Positions 16,497 to 25,221 of a DNA stretch of 64,000 nt are shown piece by piece (the stretch's first letter is position 1; the number at the start of each line of letters is the position of its first letter). The notes under the pieces were generated by a model that was not told where the DNA came from, did not search any database, and saw nothing but the letters and a program-made list of their open reading frames with translations. The DNA is from Rikenellaceae bacterium (lineage in GTDB: Bacteria > Bacteroidota > Bacteroidia > Bacteroidales > Rikenellaceae). Location: assembly GCA_015060015.1 (NCBI GenBank), contig SUZG01000007.1, positions 40,249 through 104,248 of the forward strand, written 5' to 3'. A program made the position numbers and the translations under genes.

Positions 16497-18822
16497 ACTC
16501 CATTCGGGAGCTATCCCCACCCTTCTCAATACTCTTTGAGTTGAAGGCCTTGCCACTCTTGAATGACCACGAGACACCCAGCCGGACACTCGTTGAGTTT
16601 CCACCGCCCCAAGTGGTTATTCGGCGGGTGAAATCATCCTGACGGAAGGTAAGTGTCTGCTTCTGGTTCAGGATATTATTCACATCGCACACCAACGTCC
16701 AGTTATCCTTAATCTTCTTCTTAACCGACACCGAGAGGAAATTCAGACCCTTGATATGTGCGTTGCTCTCCACGATATTGGTAAAGCCATACAGCGAGGT
16801 ATCGATAAAGAACTGACGCGGCAGCTTGAAGGTCATAGAGGTGTACCACGTCGCCATAGTGTGGGTCGTTATGGGGCTGTCGGCGGTCAGACGCTGCTCC
16901 ATCAATATACCTGTCAGATTGGTTGTCCAGTCCCACCACTTGGTAAGAGTTACGGGCAGACTCACATTTACCGAGTAGTTGCATATATCGGGCAGGTTGG
17001 CGTATGTAAGATTCAGCATACGGGAGTCATTCTCGTCGGCAACAATCATCTGATGAATGGCATCCTGCTGAAGGTGTGCCGAGAGTGTAATGCTATATTT
17101 GTATGCCACAACGCCCGTCAGCGAGAAGGTATTGGTATATGAGGGGTCGAGCAACGGGTTTCCCGTCTGGTAGGTGTAGTCCGACACCTGCATACGCTGG
17201 GGCGTGAGGGCCCAGAAGCCGGGGCGTGAGATGGTGCGAGAGTACTGTGCCACCAACGAGTGCTTGCCCGCCTTATCCAATGCAAACGAGAGGTTGGCAT
17301 TGGGGAACAGCGAGAAGTAGCTCTGACTCACATCGGCACCCTTGCCGTTGGTATGGGTATATTCGCCACGCAGGCCCACGACAGCACTAAATCGGCCATA
17401 ACGCATCGAGGCGGTAGCATAGGCGGCGGCGATATTCTCGGCATAGGAGATATCGTGATCCTCAACCACCGAAGGGAGCCACACGCCTTCGTTCTCGTAG
17501 CGATATGTGGCGGCCGAGTTAATCTCGTTGTAGGTATATTTAGCACCATATTTCAAGGTCCAGTGCTGCGAAAATGTGCGTTCGCGGGCAGCCGTCAGCG
17601 TAGCCACACGAAACAGGCCGGCATTGTCATTCTTGTAGAGGGAGTCGTATTGAGGCAGCGACAGCTCGCTGATAGAGGTACGATTATCCGAGCCGTTGCG
17701 GGTGTCGCGGTGGGTGTAGTCGGCTATGAACTTCAACTTCGAGCCGAGGGTATCGGTCTTGATGATGTAGTTAAGCGTAGCGTTGTAGGTCTCGTGCTCG
17801 CTGTATGTCTTGAAAAGGCTCTCGCTTAATCTCTCGGCCACATCGCTGCGATATAGTGTCGAAGAGGTGTTGTTCTCGTCGCTGTCATGTGCCCAGAAAT
17901 CGAACGAAGCACCCAATGTATGTTTTGAATTCAGCTCCGCCACCGCCGAGAGGCTTGTGCCATAGCTATGGTATTTGCTTCTTTGCAACGACGAGGCATC
18001 CATTGCAGCGTTTGCCGTGTGATAAGAGGTGTTCTCGGTGGCGTGCCAATCGGTTTTGTGAGGGCTGTACCACGCCGAAGCAGAGAGGTCGAACTTTCCC
18101 ACGCGGGCATTTATCGATGCCGAGGGGTTGTAGTGCTGCATATCCTTTGACTGAGAAGAGTACATTCTGACAGAGCCCATAACGCCATTATCCAAGCGGC
18201 GGCGGGTAGTAATCATAATCATACCGCCCGACGATGAAGCGTCGTAGTCAGCACCCGTCTGCGGCACAATCTCAATCTTCGAGATATCCTCGGCACGCAG
18301 TTGCTGGATGTATCGCACCAGCTCCTCGCCCGAGAGTTTTATCTCGCGGTCGTTGATATAGACCTTCGTGCCACTCGCACCGTTTATCGAAATCTCGTCA
18401 TCCTCGACACGCACGCCGGGCGACTGCTTCAACAGCTCCGCACCATCCTTGCCGATGGCGGCCGCCGAGTTGTTCACATCCACAACAAAGCGGTCGGCCT
18501 CGCGGCGTATCTTGGTGGTTTCCACCACCACTTCGCCGATGGAGGTTGCCGATACGCGGAGTGTGACATCACCAAGAGAGGTCTCGCCCTGCACGCTTAT
18601 CGCCTGCTCGACACTCTCGTAACCGACAAACTCAACCAAAAGCGTATAGTCGCCCTGCGGCAACGACAGCGAGAAGCAACCATCATCGTCGGTCGTGCAG
18701 CCGACAACGACCTCGTCGCCCTGCATAGCCAGCACGGTAGCATAGCCCACAGGCTCGCCCTTTTCATCTATCACGCGGCCGCTTACGCCCTCCGCCGCAG
18801 CCAAAGCAACCGATGCAAGCAT
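16495..18822 (-). CDS. Outer-membrane receptor-like protein (CarboxypepD_reg plus OMP_b-brl_3 barrel), 5' end broken
   Basis: 775 residues from the first usable ATG. Residues about 10-90 are a carboxypeptidase-regulatory-like beta sandwich (GRVIDEKGEPVGYATVLAMQ). About 95-210 form a TonB-receptor plug (QSPGVRVEDDEISINGASG, VYINDREI). The rest is a large beta-barrel ending in LGVSWSFKSGKAFN, as in outer-membrane beta-barrel family 3 proteins. No TonB box is obvious. Upstream in the same frame lie MK, a TAG stop, then IFSLFVCFS leading into MLASVALAAAEG. The natural signal peptide would thus start at 18858 but is interrupted at codon 3. Restarting at 18822 leaves a shortened signal without basic residues. 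The gene may be silenced, a pseudogene, or read by restart. Confidence 0.82.
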   Translation of the reverse strand: MLASVALAAAEGVSGRVIDEKGEPVGYATVLAMQGDEVVVGCTTDDDGCFSLSLPQGDYTLLVEFVGYESVEQAISVQGETSLGDVTLRVSATSIGEVVVETTKIRREADRFVVDVNNSAAAIGKDGAELLKQSPGVRVEDDEISINGASGTKVYINDREIKLSGEELVRYIQQLRAEDISKIEIVPQTGADYDASSSGGMIMITTRRRLDNGVMGSVRMYSSQSKDMQHYNPSASINARVGKFDLSASAWYSPHKTDWHATENTSYHTANAAMDASSLQRSKYHSYGTSLSAVAELNSKHTLGASFDFWAHDSDENNTSSTLYRSDVAERLSESLFKTYSEHETYNATLNYIIKTDTLGSKLKFIADYTHRDTRNGSDNRTSISELSLPQYDSLYKNDNAGLFRVATLTAARERTFSQHWTLKYGAKYTYNEINSAATYRYENEGVWLPSVVEDHDISYAENIAAAYATASMRYGRFSAVVGLRGEYTHTNGKGADVSQSYFSLFPNANLSFALDKAGKHSLVAQYSRTISRPGFWALTPQRMQVSDYTYQTGNPLLDPSYTNTFSLTGVVAYKYSITLSAHLQQDAIHQMIVADENDSRMLNLTYANLPDICNYSVNVSLPVTLTKWWDWTTNLTGILMEQRLTADSPITTHTMATWYTSMTFKLPRQFFIDTSLYGFTNIVESNAHIKGLNFLSVSVKKKIKDNWTLVCDVNNILNQKQTLTFRQDDFTRRITTWGGGNSTSVRLGVSWSFKSGKAFNSKSIEKGGDSSRME

Positions 18823-18858
18823 CGAGAAGCATACAAAAAGTGAGAAAATCTACTTCAT
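18823..18858 (-). other. Lost 5' codons of the receptor gene, with an in-frame TAG at 18850-18852
   Basis: From the ATG at 18856-18858 the frame reads Met-Lys-stop-Ile-Phe-Ser-Leu-Phe-Val-Cys-Phe-Ser and then joins the open frame at 18822. Without the stop this would be a textbook signal peptide ending in ALAAAEG. A promoter box lies about 42 bases upstream. A single base change (for example AAG to TAG) explains it; a sequencing error is the alternative. Confidence 0.75.
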
Positions 18859-18899
18859 ATTGTTAGTGGTTTTATTGATTTTATCTCTGTTTTACGATG

Positions 18900-18907
18900 C
18901 AAATATA
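18900..18907 (-). promoter_or_regulatory. -7 promoter box for the receptor gene
   Basis: TATATTTG on the minus strand, 42 bases upstream of the ATG at 18858. Transcript and start codon positions fit the longer, interrupted reading of the gene. Confidence 0.6.
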
Positions 18908-19138
18908 TTAATCTTTTACTACTTTGCAAAACAAAGTACTAATTTTTGCACATTTTTTTTTAATACCTATATTTATAGTATAGCAAGGCTCGGGGATTTG
19001 TTTTTGATTTTCGGAAAATTTCCAATGGCAAAATTAGGTCACAGAGGGTCGTTTTGCAAAGTTAAAACCACTGATTGGGGAGTTAAATCCCCCACTTTCG
19101 GGATATGCCGTTTTTGACGAAAGCCGAAGGTGAGGGAG

Positions 19139-19255
19139 GGGAATAGGGAGATTAGGGAGGTTAGAGAGATTAGGGAAGTTAGGGAGGTTAGGGAATTTAA
19201 GGTTGATTTTCCTTAAACTCACTAAATTCCCTAAATTCCCTAAACTCCCTATAAA
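19139..19255. repeat. TTAGGG-type minisatellite hairpin, copy 2
   Basis: Units such as TTAGGGAGG and TTAGGGAAG on the left are opposed by CTAAATTCCC and CTAAACTCCC units on the right. It is joined to a second MITE-like module exactly as in copy 1, giving two composite elements of about 290 bp each. In the gap 18859-19427 I see this repeat, the receptor promoter and AT-rich DNA, but no gene. Confidence 0.75.
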
Positions 19256-19258
19256 ATT

Positions 19259-19429
19259 ACCCGACCGAGCAAGACGCCAAAATCACCTTGCCTCAAAATA
19301 TACCAAAAAGTCGCATAGCAAGAGGGATTTTGAAGCTGCTCGAAGTTCACGAAAGCGGAGCATACTTGGGGTATGTGAGCATTTCGAGAACGAGGCAGAT
19401 GCCAAAAGAGCCTTGCTATACGGCTTTTT
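19259..19429. mobile_element. MITE-like repeat module, copy 2
   Basis: AAAAAGTCGCATAGCAAG at 19305-19322 and CTTGCTATACGGCTTTTT at 19412-19429 bound 125 bp with a central CATAC-5nt-GTATG. The 5' part (CGACCGAGCAAGACGCC) and the TIRs match copy 1, but the middle has diverged. The right end provides the TAA stop of rlmH (19428-19430). Both copies therefore abut the stop codon of a minus-strand gene after a GAG codon. Confidence 0.7.
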
Positions 19430-19901
19430 ACTCGTGGTGGTAGGGCTCGTTATGCAGAATAGTAAAAGCCCGATAGAGCTGCTCGGCAAAGATAGCACGC
19501 ACAATCTGGTGCGAGAAGGTCATCTTTGAGAGAGAAATCTTGCCGTCGGCACGCGAATAGACATCGTCAGAGAAACCGTAGGGGCCACCTATGACCAGCA
19601 CAAGGCGTTTCACTCCCGAGAGCATACGCTTTTGCAGCCATTGGGCATACTCCAGCGAGGTATATTGAGTGCCTCTCTCGTCCATAAGCACGAGAAAATC
19701 GCCCTCGACGATGTTTTTCAGTATCATCTCGCCCTCCAGCTGCTTCTGTCGCGAGGCGGCCATATTGCGAGTGTTGCGTACGTCGGCAATGGTTGTGACG
19801 GCGAACTTGCAATAACGGTTTATGCGTTTGGCATACATCGCAACCAACGCCTCAACCTCTGCCGAGTCGGTCTTGCCGACAACTATAAGCTCGATATTCA
19901 T
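19428..19901 (-). CDS. rlmH: 23S rRNA pseudouridine-1915 N3-methyltransferase RlmH
   Basis: 157 residues, the usual length. MNIELIVVGKT at the start and the SPOUT-type knot near the C-terminus (VLVIGGPYGFSDDV, KISLSKMTFSHQIVRAIFAEQLYRA) are characteristic. The enzyme methylates pseudouridine 1915 in helix 69 of 23S rRNA with S-adenosylmethionine. The C-terminal YRAFTILHNEPYHHE is the conserved end of the family. The gene is 12 bases after the GH2-like gene, probably co-transcribed with it. Its stop codon lies in a repeat element. Confidence 0.95.
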   Translation of the reverse strand: MNIELIVVGKTDSAEVEALVAMYAKRINRYCKFAVTTIADVRNTRNMAASRQKQLEGEMILKNIVEGDFLVLMDERGTQYTSLEYAQWLQKRMLSGVKRLVLVIGGPYGFSDDVYSRADGKISLSKMTFSHQIVRAIFAEQLYRAFTILHNEPYHHE

Positions 19902-19913
19902 ACCCCGAAAAGA

Positions 19914-21224
19914 CTACAAATCGCTGTTCCACTCGCCATCGGCACCCTCGTAGATTACGGGGCGGCTCTTCTCAACCGACTTCAACCACTGATAGGCCTT
20001 ATACATATTGTAGCCGTTGCCCGACTCCTTGCCTCCCAGAGCAAAGCCTATGACGCACGAGTGGTTGCGGGAACGGTAGTACATAGCCTTCACTCTACGC
20101 AGATACTCATCCTTCAACGCAGGGTCATTCGAGGGCGTGCCTCCCACCTTACGGTCATCGCCCGACGCAGAGTTAATGTTCGCCCTGTCAATAACATAGA
20201 TGCCCGCCTTGTCGCACACATCGTAGAACCACTTTGGCTGCGGATAGTCGGGACAGAGGGTGTTGTAACCCTCCTTTTTGAGCTGTGCAATGGCCACAGC
20301 GGTCGTTTTGGCATCGGAGAGAGAGTTGAAATGCTCCTTGCATTTCAGGTTCAGCTCCTTATCGAAGCGGTAGAATTTGCCATCGCGTAACTCGGTCTCG
20401 CCGAAGCCCACCTTGAAGGGGATATACTCCCACAGCATACCGTTTCGCTTGACATAAAGCGTAACGCTATACAGCGGAGCCTTGCCCTCGCCCCACTTGT
20501 TGTCGTAGGCGTGGTAGATGTCGGGGTGGAAACGCAGCGTGTCGGTAGAGTGACCCTCAACCTCCAACGCATTGACGCTATACTCCAGCAACTTCCCGTT
20601 GGGGGCATATATATCGTAGCCTATCTGTATGGTTTCAAGGTAGTTGAAGTCGTTGTTTGCCACAACCCTCAAGTCCAGCTTGGCGTAGCGGCGTGTAGAG
20701 TCGGGACGCAGTACAACCTCAAAATCGCTGACCGCAAGGCGGCGTTGTGCGAAGATGTAACACCCCTCAAACTGCTTACGCTTGGGCTGCTCGACACCCT
20801 CCTGCAACTGCGGCGTGCGACTCTCGCGAACACAGACGATAATCTCGTTGGTACCCTGACGCAGATATGACGAAAGAGAGAAGTCGGCAGGCGTGAGTGC
20901 ATCCTCGACTTCGGCGGCTATCTTATTGTTTACGAGCAATGTATAAGCACCGCCCACATTTTCCAGATGGAGGAATACATTGTAGTCGTTCAGCGACGAG
21001 TCGAGCCCTACGCGTTGCAGGAAGCGTTCCTCGCCAGCGGCTGCAACCAGCAGCTCCGGCGTGAAAGACATATATCGTGCTATGCCGTTGCGGTTATCGA
21101 CCTCGGCATCCTCACGCTTGTCGTAGGTGATGAACTCCGAACGGAAAATCTGTGCATCCTGTGCTGCTGCCGCAACTATCGAAAAAAGGGCTATGCCCAA
21201 CAAAAAAAATCGTTTCATAATCAT
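19914..21224 (-). CDS. Truncated glycoside hydrolase family 2-like exported protein
   Basis: 436 residues; starts at 21224 or two codons later (MKRFFLLGIALFSIVAAAAQ, signal peptide). Residues about 45-170 resemble the GH2 sugar-binding jelly roll (LHLENVGGAYTLLVNNKIA, DFSLSSYLRQGTNEIIV). About 175-285 resemble the immunoglobulin-like domain, and about 290-436 the first half of the catalytic barrel (AIAQLKKEGYNTLCPDYPQPKWFYDVCDKAGIYVID). The acid/base region reads FALGGKESGNGYN where active enzymes have an Asn before the Glu; here it is Lys. The protein stops before the nucleophile segment. It is probably not a normal glycosidase: a pseudo-enzyme, binding protein or decaying gene. Only 12 bases separate it from rlmH, so no lost 3' part remains nearby. 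Confidence 0.7.
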   Translation of the reverse strand: MIMKRFFLLGIALFSIVAAAAQDAQIFRSEFITYDKREDAEVDNRNGIARYMSFTPELLVAAAGEERFLQRVGLDSSLNDYNVFLHLENVGGAYTLLVNNKIAAEVEDALTPADFSLSSYLRQGTNEIIVCVRESRTPQLQEGVEQPKRKQFEGCYIFAQRRLAVSDFEVVLRPDSTRRYAKLDLRVVANNDFNYLETIQIGYDIYAPNGKLLEYSVNALEVEGHSTDTLRFHPDIYHAYDNKWGEGKAPLYSVTLYVKRNGMLWEYIPFKVGFGETELRDGKFYRFDKELNLKCKEHFNSLSDAKTTAVAIAQLKKEGYNTLCPDYPQPKWFYDVCDKAGIYVIDRANINSASGDDRKVGGTPSNDPALKDEYLRRVKAMYYRSRNHSCVIGFALGGKESGNGYNMYKAYQWLKSVEKSRPVIYEGADGEWNSDL

Positions 21225-21292
21225 TACAATTTATCGCGATGTCGCAGAATGTCGTAAAAACAGCCCGACACCATCTGCAAAGGTACTTTTTT

Positions 21293-21324
21293 TTTGACAA
21301 ATATCAAATTATTGACTATCTTTG
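21293..21324 (+). promoter_or_regulatory. Promoter of asnS
   Basis: TTTG at 21293-21296, 20 bp, then TATCTTTG at 21317-21324, which is a full match to the phylum consensus. The leader to the ATG at 21395 is about 65 bases. Confidence 0.75.
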
Positions 21325-21394
21325 TAGGTTGATGACGGGCACTCCGTCTTACAAAGTAAGAAAATTGAAAAATTAACATAGAAAACAGAGGATT

Positions 21395-22783
21395 ATGAAG
21401 ACTCAGAGAATTGCAGAGATTCTGAAATCAAACGCCACCAACAGCGACATCACCGTAAAGGGATGGGTACGCACAAAGCGTGGCAACAAGAATGTAGCTT
21501 TCATCGCACTGAACGACGGCTCGTGCGTGGCTAACATTCAGGTTGTAGTAGATTTGGCAAAGGCCGACGAGGAGCTTTTGAAGCAGATTACCACAGGTGC
21601 ATGTATCCGCGTGGATGGTAAGCTGGTGGAGTCACTCGGTGCCGGTCAGGGTGTAGAGGTGCAGGCCGAGAAGATTGAGATTTACGGCACGGCAGACCCC
21701 GAGACATACCCCTTGCAGAAGAAGGGCCACTCGTTGGAGTTCCTGCGTGATATCGCCTACCTGCGTCCCCGCACAAACACCTTTGGTGCTATCCTGCGTA
21801 TCCGCCACGCTATGGCCTACGCAATTCACAAATATTTCAACGACAACGGTTTCTACTACCTCCACACTCCGCTTATCACAGGTTCGGACTGCGAGGGTGC
21901 AGGTGCTATGTTCAACGTGACGACACTCGACATCGCCAACCCACCTCGCACCGAGGAGGGCAAGGTCGATTACTCACAGGACTTCTTCGGCAAGCCTTGC
22001 AACCTGACGGTATCGGGTCAGCTGGAGGGCGAGCTGGGAGCTCTCTCAATGGGTCGCATCTATACCTTCGGCCCCACATTCCGTGCCGAGAACTCAAACA
22101 CTCCCCGCCACTTGGCAGAGTTCTGGATGATTGAGCCCGAGATGGCATTCTATGAGTTGGAGGATAATATGGAGCTGGCAGAGGACTTCTTGAAGTATCT
22201 GATTCGCTATGCTTTGGAGAACTGCCGCGAGGATTTGGAGTTTATGAACAAGATGTGGGACAACGAGCTTATCTCTCGCTTGGAGTTTGTTCTGGCAAAC
22301 GACTTTGTTCGTCTGGACTACACCGAGGGTATCAACATCTTGAAGGCTTCGGGCCGCAAGTTTGAGTTCCCCTGCGACTGGGGTTGCGACTTGCAGTCGG
22401 AGCACGAACGCTACCTCGTGGAGGAGCACTTCAAGCGTCCCGTTATCCTGATTAACTATCCGAAGGAGATTAAAGCCTTCTATATGAAGCAGAACGAGGA
22501 TGGCAAGACTGTTCGTGCTATGGATGTGCTGTTCCCAAAAATCGGCGAGATTATCGGCGGTTCGGAACGTGAGGCCGACTATGGCAAACTTTCTGCACGC
22601 GTGAAGGAACTCGGAATGAACGAGCAGGATATATGGTGGTATCTGGACACTCGTCGCTGGGGCTCAGCACCTCACTCTGGTTTCGGCCTGGGCTTCGAAC
22701 GTCTGCTGTTGTTTGTAACGGGTATGGGTAACATCCGCGACGTGATTCCGTTCCCACGCACCCCGAACAATGCAGAGTTTTAA
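21395..22783 (+). CDS. asnS: Asparaginyl-tRNA synthetase
   Basis: 462 residues. An N-terminal OB-fold anticodon-binding domain ([24 protein letters not shown]) is followed by a class II catalytic core. Motif 2 lies around [26 protein letters not shown], and motif 3 is [27 protein letters not shown]. The [13 protein letters not shown] end and the HLAEFWM stretch point to AsnRS and not AspRS or LysRS. It charges tRNA-Asn in the cytoplasm. The gene has its own promoter, and an SGNH hydrolase gene follows 40 bases later. Confidence 0.96.
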   Translation: MKTQRIAEILKSNATNSDITVKGWVRTKRGNKNVAFIALNDGSCVANIQVVVDLAKADEELLKQITTGACIRVDGKLVESLGAGQGVEVQAEKIEIYGTADPETYPLQKKGHSLEFLRDIAYLRPRTNTFGAILRIRHAMAYAIHKYFNDNGFYYLHTPLITGSDCEGAGAMFNVTTLDIANPPRTEEGKVDYSQDFFGKPCNLTVSGQLEGELGALSMGRIYTFGPTFRAENSNTPRHLAEFWMIEPEMAFYELEDNMELAEDFLKYLIRYALENCREDLEFMNKMWDNELISRLEFVLANDFVRLDYTEGINILKASGRKFEFPCDWGCDLQSEHERYLVEEHFKRPVILINYPKEIKAFYMKQNEDGKTVRAMDVLFPKIGEIIGGSEREADYGKLSARVKELGMNEQDIWWYLDTRRWGSAPHSGFGLGFERLLLFVTGMGNIRDVIPFPRTPNNAEF

Positions 22784-22823
22784 GCAGAGAGAGTTGTAAC
22801 CAAGCGTAAATTCAAACCTTTCG

Positions 22824-23600
22824 ATGAAGAAGATTTTATTCGTGCTGTGCCTTATGGCAGGCATCTTTGGTGTGGCATCAGCCGAGGCCAAAGGCAAGGA
22901 GAAGAAGAGCTATAACATAGTGTTTATCGGCAACAGCATCACGCAGGGCGTGTTGCACGCCGACCGCACGAAGACGGCTCCTCCCGTATTTGCAGCCGAG
23001 ATGATTGGCAAGGCCCTCTCGGCAGAGGTCTGCTTCCGCAATGTAGGTCGTGCAGGTGCTACCACCTTTGACTGGTTGCCCGAGGCAAAGCGTTACTTCC
23101 CATTGGTTGAGAAGGCCGTTGCGGAGTTGAAGGCCGAGAATAAAGATGCGGAGTTCATCTTCCCCATTATGCTGGGAACGAACGACTCTGCTTCGAAAGG
23201 CCCGACAGGCTGTCCCGTCAAGAATGAGGACTACAAACAGAATCTTCTCACGATGATAGCGAAGATTCGCGAGATGTGCCCCGGTGCAATATTCGTGTTG
23301 CAGCAGCCCATCTGGTACAGCCCCAACACCTACAATGGTGCGGTATATCTGCTGGACGGTCTGAAACGAATGATGGGCTACACACCCACACTCGTAGAGA
23401 TTGCCGGCGAGAATGCCGATATCTATATGGGCGACACCGAGAGCTTCGAGTTCTTCCACAAGAACTACGAGAAGTATCTCATCGCCGAGCCCGGCTATGC
23501 CGGCACATTCTATCTCCACCCCCACGAGAAGGGTGCGAAGAAGCTGGCTAAATATTGGTCGGAGGCTATCGTAGCGGCTGTGAAGGCTGCCTGCAAGTAG
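22824..23600 (+). CDS. Exported SGNH/GDSL-family hydrolase
   Basis: 258 residues. Residues 1-20 (MKKILFVLCLMAGIFGVASA) are a signal peptide. The SGNH blocks can be seen: FIGNSIT with the nucleophile Ser, a Gly in block II (NVGRAGAT), LGTND with the oxyanion Asn, and a C-terminal YLHPHEKG carrying the catalytic His, although the normal DxxH spacing is altered. Such proteins are esterases acting on acetylated carbohydrates or lipids, so a deacetylase role on glycans is likely but unproven. It lies between asnS and rpoN; no polysaccharide locus is present. Confidence 0.82.
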   Translation: MKKILFVLCLMAGIFGVASAEAKGKEKKSYNIVFIGNSITQGVLHADRTKTAPPVFAAEMIGKALSAEVCFRNVGRAGATTFDWLPEAKRYFPLVEKAVAELKAENKDAEFIFPIMLGTNDSASKGPTGCPVKNEDYKQNLLTMIAKIREMCPGAIFVLQQPIWYSPNTYNGAVYLLDGLKRMMGYTPTLVEIAGENADIYMGDTESFEFFHKNYEKYLIAEPGYAGTFYLHPHEKGAKKLAKYWSEAIVAAVKAACK

Positions 23601-23691
23601 TTCCGCCACCCCAAACCCGAGCATTAAGCAGAAGCAGAATAGTGAAGAGACTGTCGAAGTGATTGACTGTAAACCATAAAATTTATTCGTG

Positions 23692-25104
23692 ATGGCTATT
23701 TCACAACGTCAGGTTCAAAAGATGCAGCAGACTCTGTCTCCGCAACAGATTCAGATGATTAAGTTGCTGGAGCTGCCCACTATGATGCTCGAACAACGCG
23801 TAAAACAGGAGATAGAGGAGAACATCGTTCTCGAAGAGGATGAGAAAAACGAGGAGCAGGAGCAGGTGATATCGGTGGATGAGTATCTTCGAGGAGATGA
23901 CACACCGAGTTACAAGAGCCATATCAACAACTTCTCGAAAGATGATAAGCAACGCCCCGTAAATATCTCTGAGGGGCGTTCGCTTCAGGAGTTCCTTGCC
24001 GAACAGCTCGGCTATCGCAACCTCTCGGAGAGAGAGCAGCAGATTGCCGAGTTTCTTATAGGCAGCATCGACGAGGACGGCTATCTGCGTCGTGACCTGG
24101 AATCACTCTCCGACGATATAGCCTTTACACTCGGCATAGAGTCTTCAACCGAGGAGCTGGAACAGATACTCGCCGTGATTCATCAGCTGGAGCCGGCGGG
24201 CATAGGAGCCCGCAACCTGCAGGAGTGTCTGCTGTTGCAGATGTCGCAGCGACGTATGGATACCCCATCACGCCAGATGGCCCACAAAATCATATCGTCA
24301 TATTTCGATGAATTTGTCAAGAAACATTACGAGAAGCTGATGTCGCGACTTGGTGTCGGCGAGGATGAGTTCCGCGAGGCTATCGAGGAGATAAAGCGTC
24401 TGTCGCCCAAGCCCGGCAACCTCTACTCGGAGGGCGGTATGGACACCACGCCCTACATCATTCCCGATTTTCGTCTGGACTATAACGATGGGCAGTTTGA
24501 CCTGTCACTGAACTCGTATAACATTCCGGAGGTGAAGATTAACCACCGCTATGTAGATATGATTCGCGAGATGGTTGCCGCCGACGGCACTGTCGCAGAG
24601 AGCAACAAGGAGGCTATTCAGTTCGTCAAGAGCAAGATTGACTCGGCGAAGTGGTTTATCTCGGCCATCAAGCAACGCCACGATACGCTTATGCGTACTA
24701 TGCAGGAGATTCTCTCATTCCAGAAGGAGTATTTCCGCGATGGCGACAAGTCGAAGCTGCGACCGATGATTTTGAAGGATATAGCCGACCGCACGGGACT
24801 CGATGTATCGACCATATCGCGTGTGGTGAACAGCAAATATGTGCAGACGCACTTCGGCATAATACTTTTGAAGTCACTATTCTCGGAGGCTATGCAGACC
24901 GAGAGTGGCGAAACAGTATCGAGCTACGAGATAAAGAACATACTGCAAAACTGCATCGACGAGGAGGATAAACGCCACCCGCTGACCGACGAGACGCTGA
25001 TGAACATCCTCAACGAGAAGGGCTACTGCATAGCCCGCCGCACGGTGGCCAAGTATCGCGAGATGCTCGGCATCCCCGTTGCCCGCCTGCGTAAGCAGAT
25101 TTAA
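23692..25104 (+). CDS. rpoN: RNA polymerase sigma-54 factor
   Basis: 470 residues from the ATG at 23692; a GTG one codon earlier is less likely. Region I is Gln/Leu-rich (QRQVQKMQQTLSPQQIQMIKLLELP). An acidic region II follows (about 45-75), then the core-binding domain, a helix-turn-helix (LKDIADRTGLDVSTISRVVNSKYV), and the RpoN box ARRTVAKYRE near the end. Sigma-54 needs AAA+ activators to open promoters; none is encoded in this window. The gene stands alone, so its targets are elsewhere. Confidence 0.96.
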   Translation: MAISQRQVQKMQQTLSPQQIQMIKLLELPTMMLEQRVKQEIEENIVLEEDEKNEEQEQVISVDEYLRGDDTPSYKSHINNFSKDDKQRPVNISEGRSLQEFLAEQLGYRNLSEREQQIAEFLIGSIDEDGYLRRDLESLSDDIAFTLGIESSTEELEQILAVIHQLEPAGIGARNLQECLLLQMSQRRMDTPSRQMAHKIISSYFDEFVKKHYEKLMSRLGVGEDEFREAIEEIKRLSPKPGNLYSEGGMDTTPYIIPDFRLDYNDGQFDLSLNSYNIPEVKINHRYVDMIREMVAADGTVAESNKEAIQFVKSKIDSAKWFISAIKQRHDTLMRTMQEILSFQKEYFRDGDKSKLRPMILKDIADRTGLDVSTISRVVNSKYVQTHFGIILLKSLFSEAMQTESGETVSSYEIKNILQNCIDEEDKRHPLTDETLMNILNEKGYCIARRTVAKYREMLGIPVARLRKQI

Positions 25105-25170
25105 CTCGGTACGAAGGCCGACAAATGGTCTTTTGCGTGAGGTGAGATTTTATTTTTCAGTAAAAAAGGC

Positions 25171-25178
25171 TATCTTTG
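25171..25178 (+). promoter_or_regulatory. -7 promoter box for the ROK-family kinase gene
   Basis: TATCTTTG lies 43 bases before the ATG at 25222. No -33 TTTG at the right spacing is seen. Confidence 0.55.
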
Positions 25179-25221
25179 TAGATAGTAGAGAAACTGACAA
25201 ACCAAAAAACTTCAAATAGAT

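Noticed and set aside
18860..19117. 85-codon plus-strand frame upstream of the receptor gene
   Set aside because: Low-complexity AT-rich DNA containing the receptor's promoter on the other strand.
16206..19429. CRISPR array
   Set aside because: Units are short, imperfect and without unique spacers of constant size, and no cas genes are present.
22878..23624. 248-codon frame opposite the SGNH hydrolase gene
   Set aside because: No domain; the plus-strand gene has clear catalytic motifs and a signal peptide.
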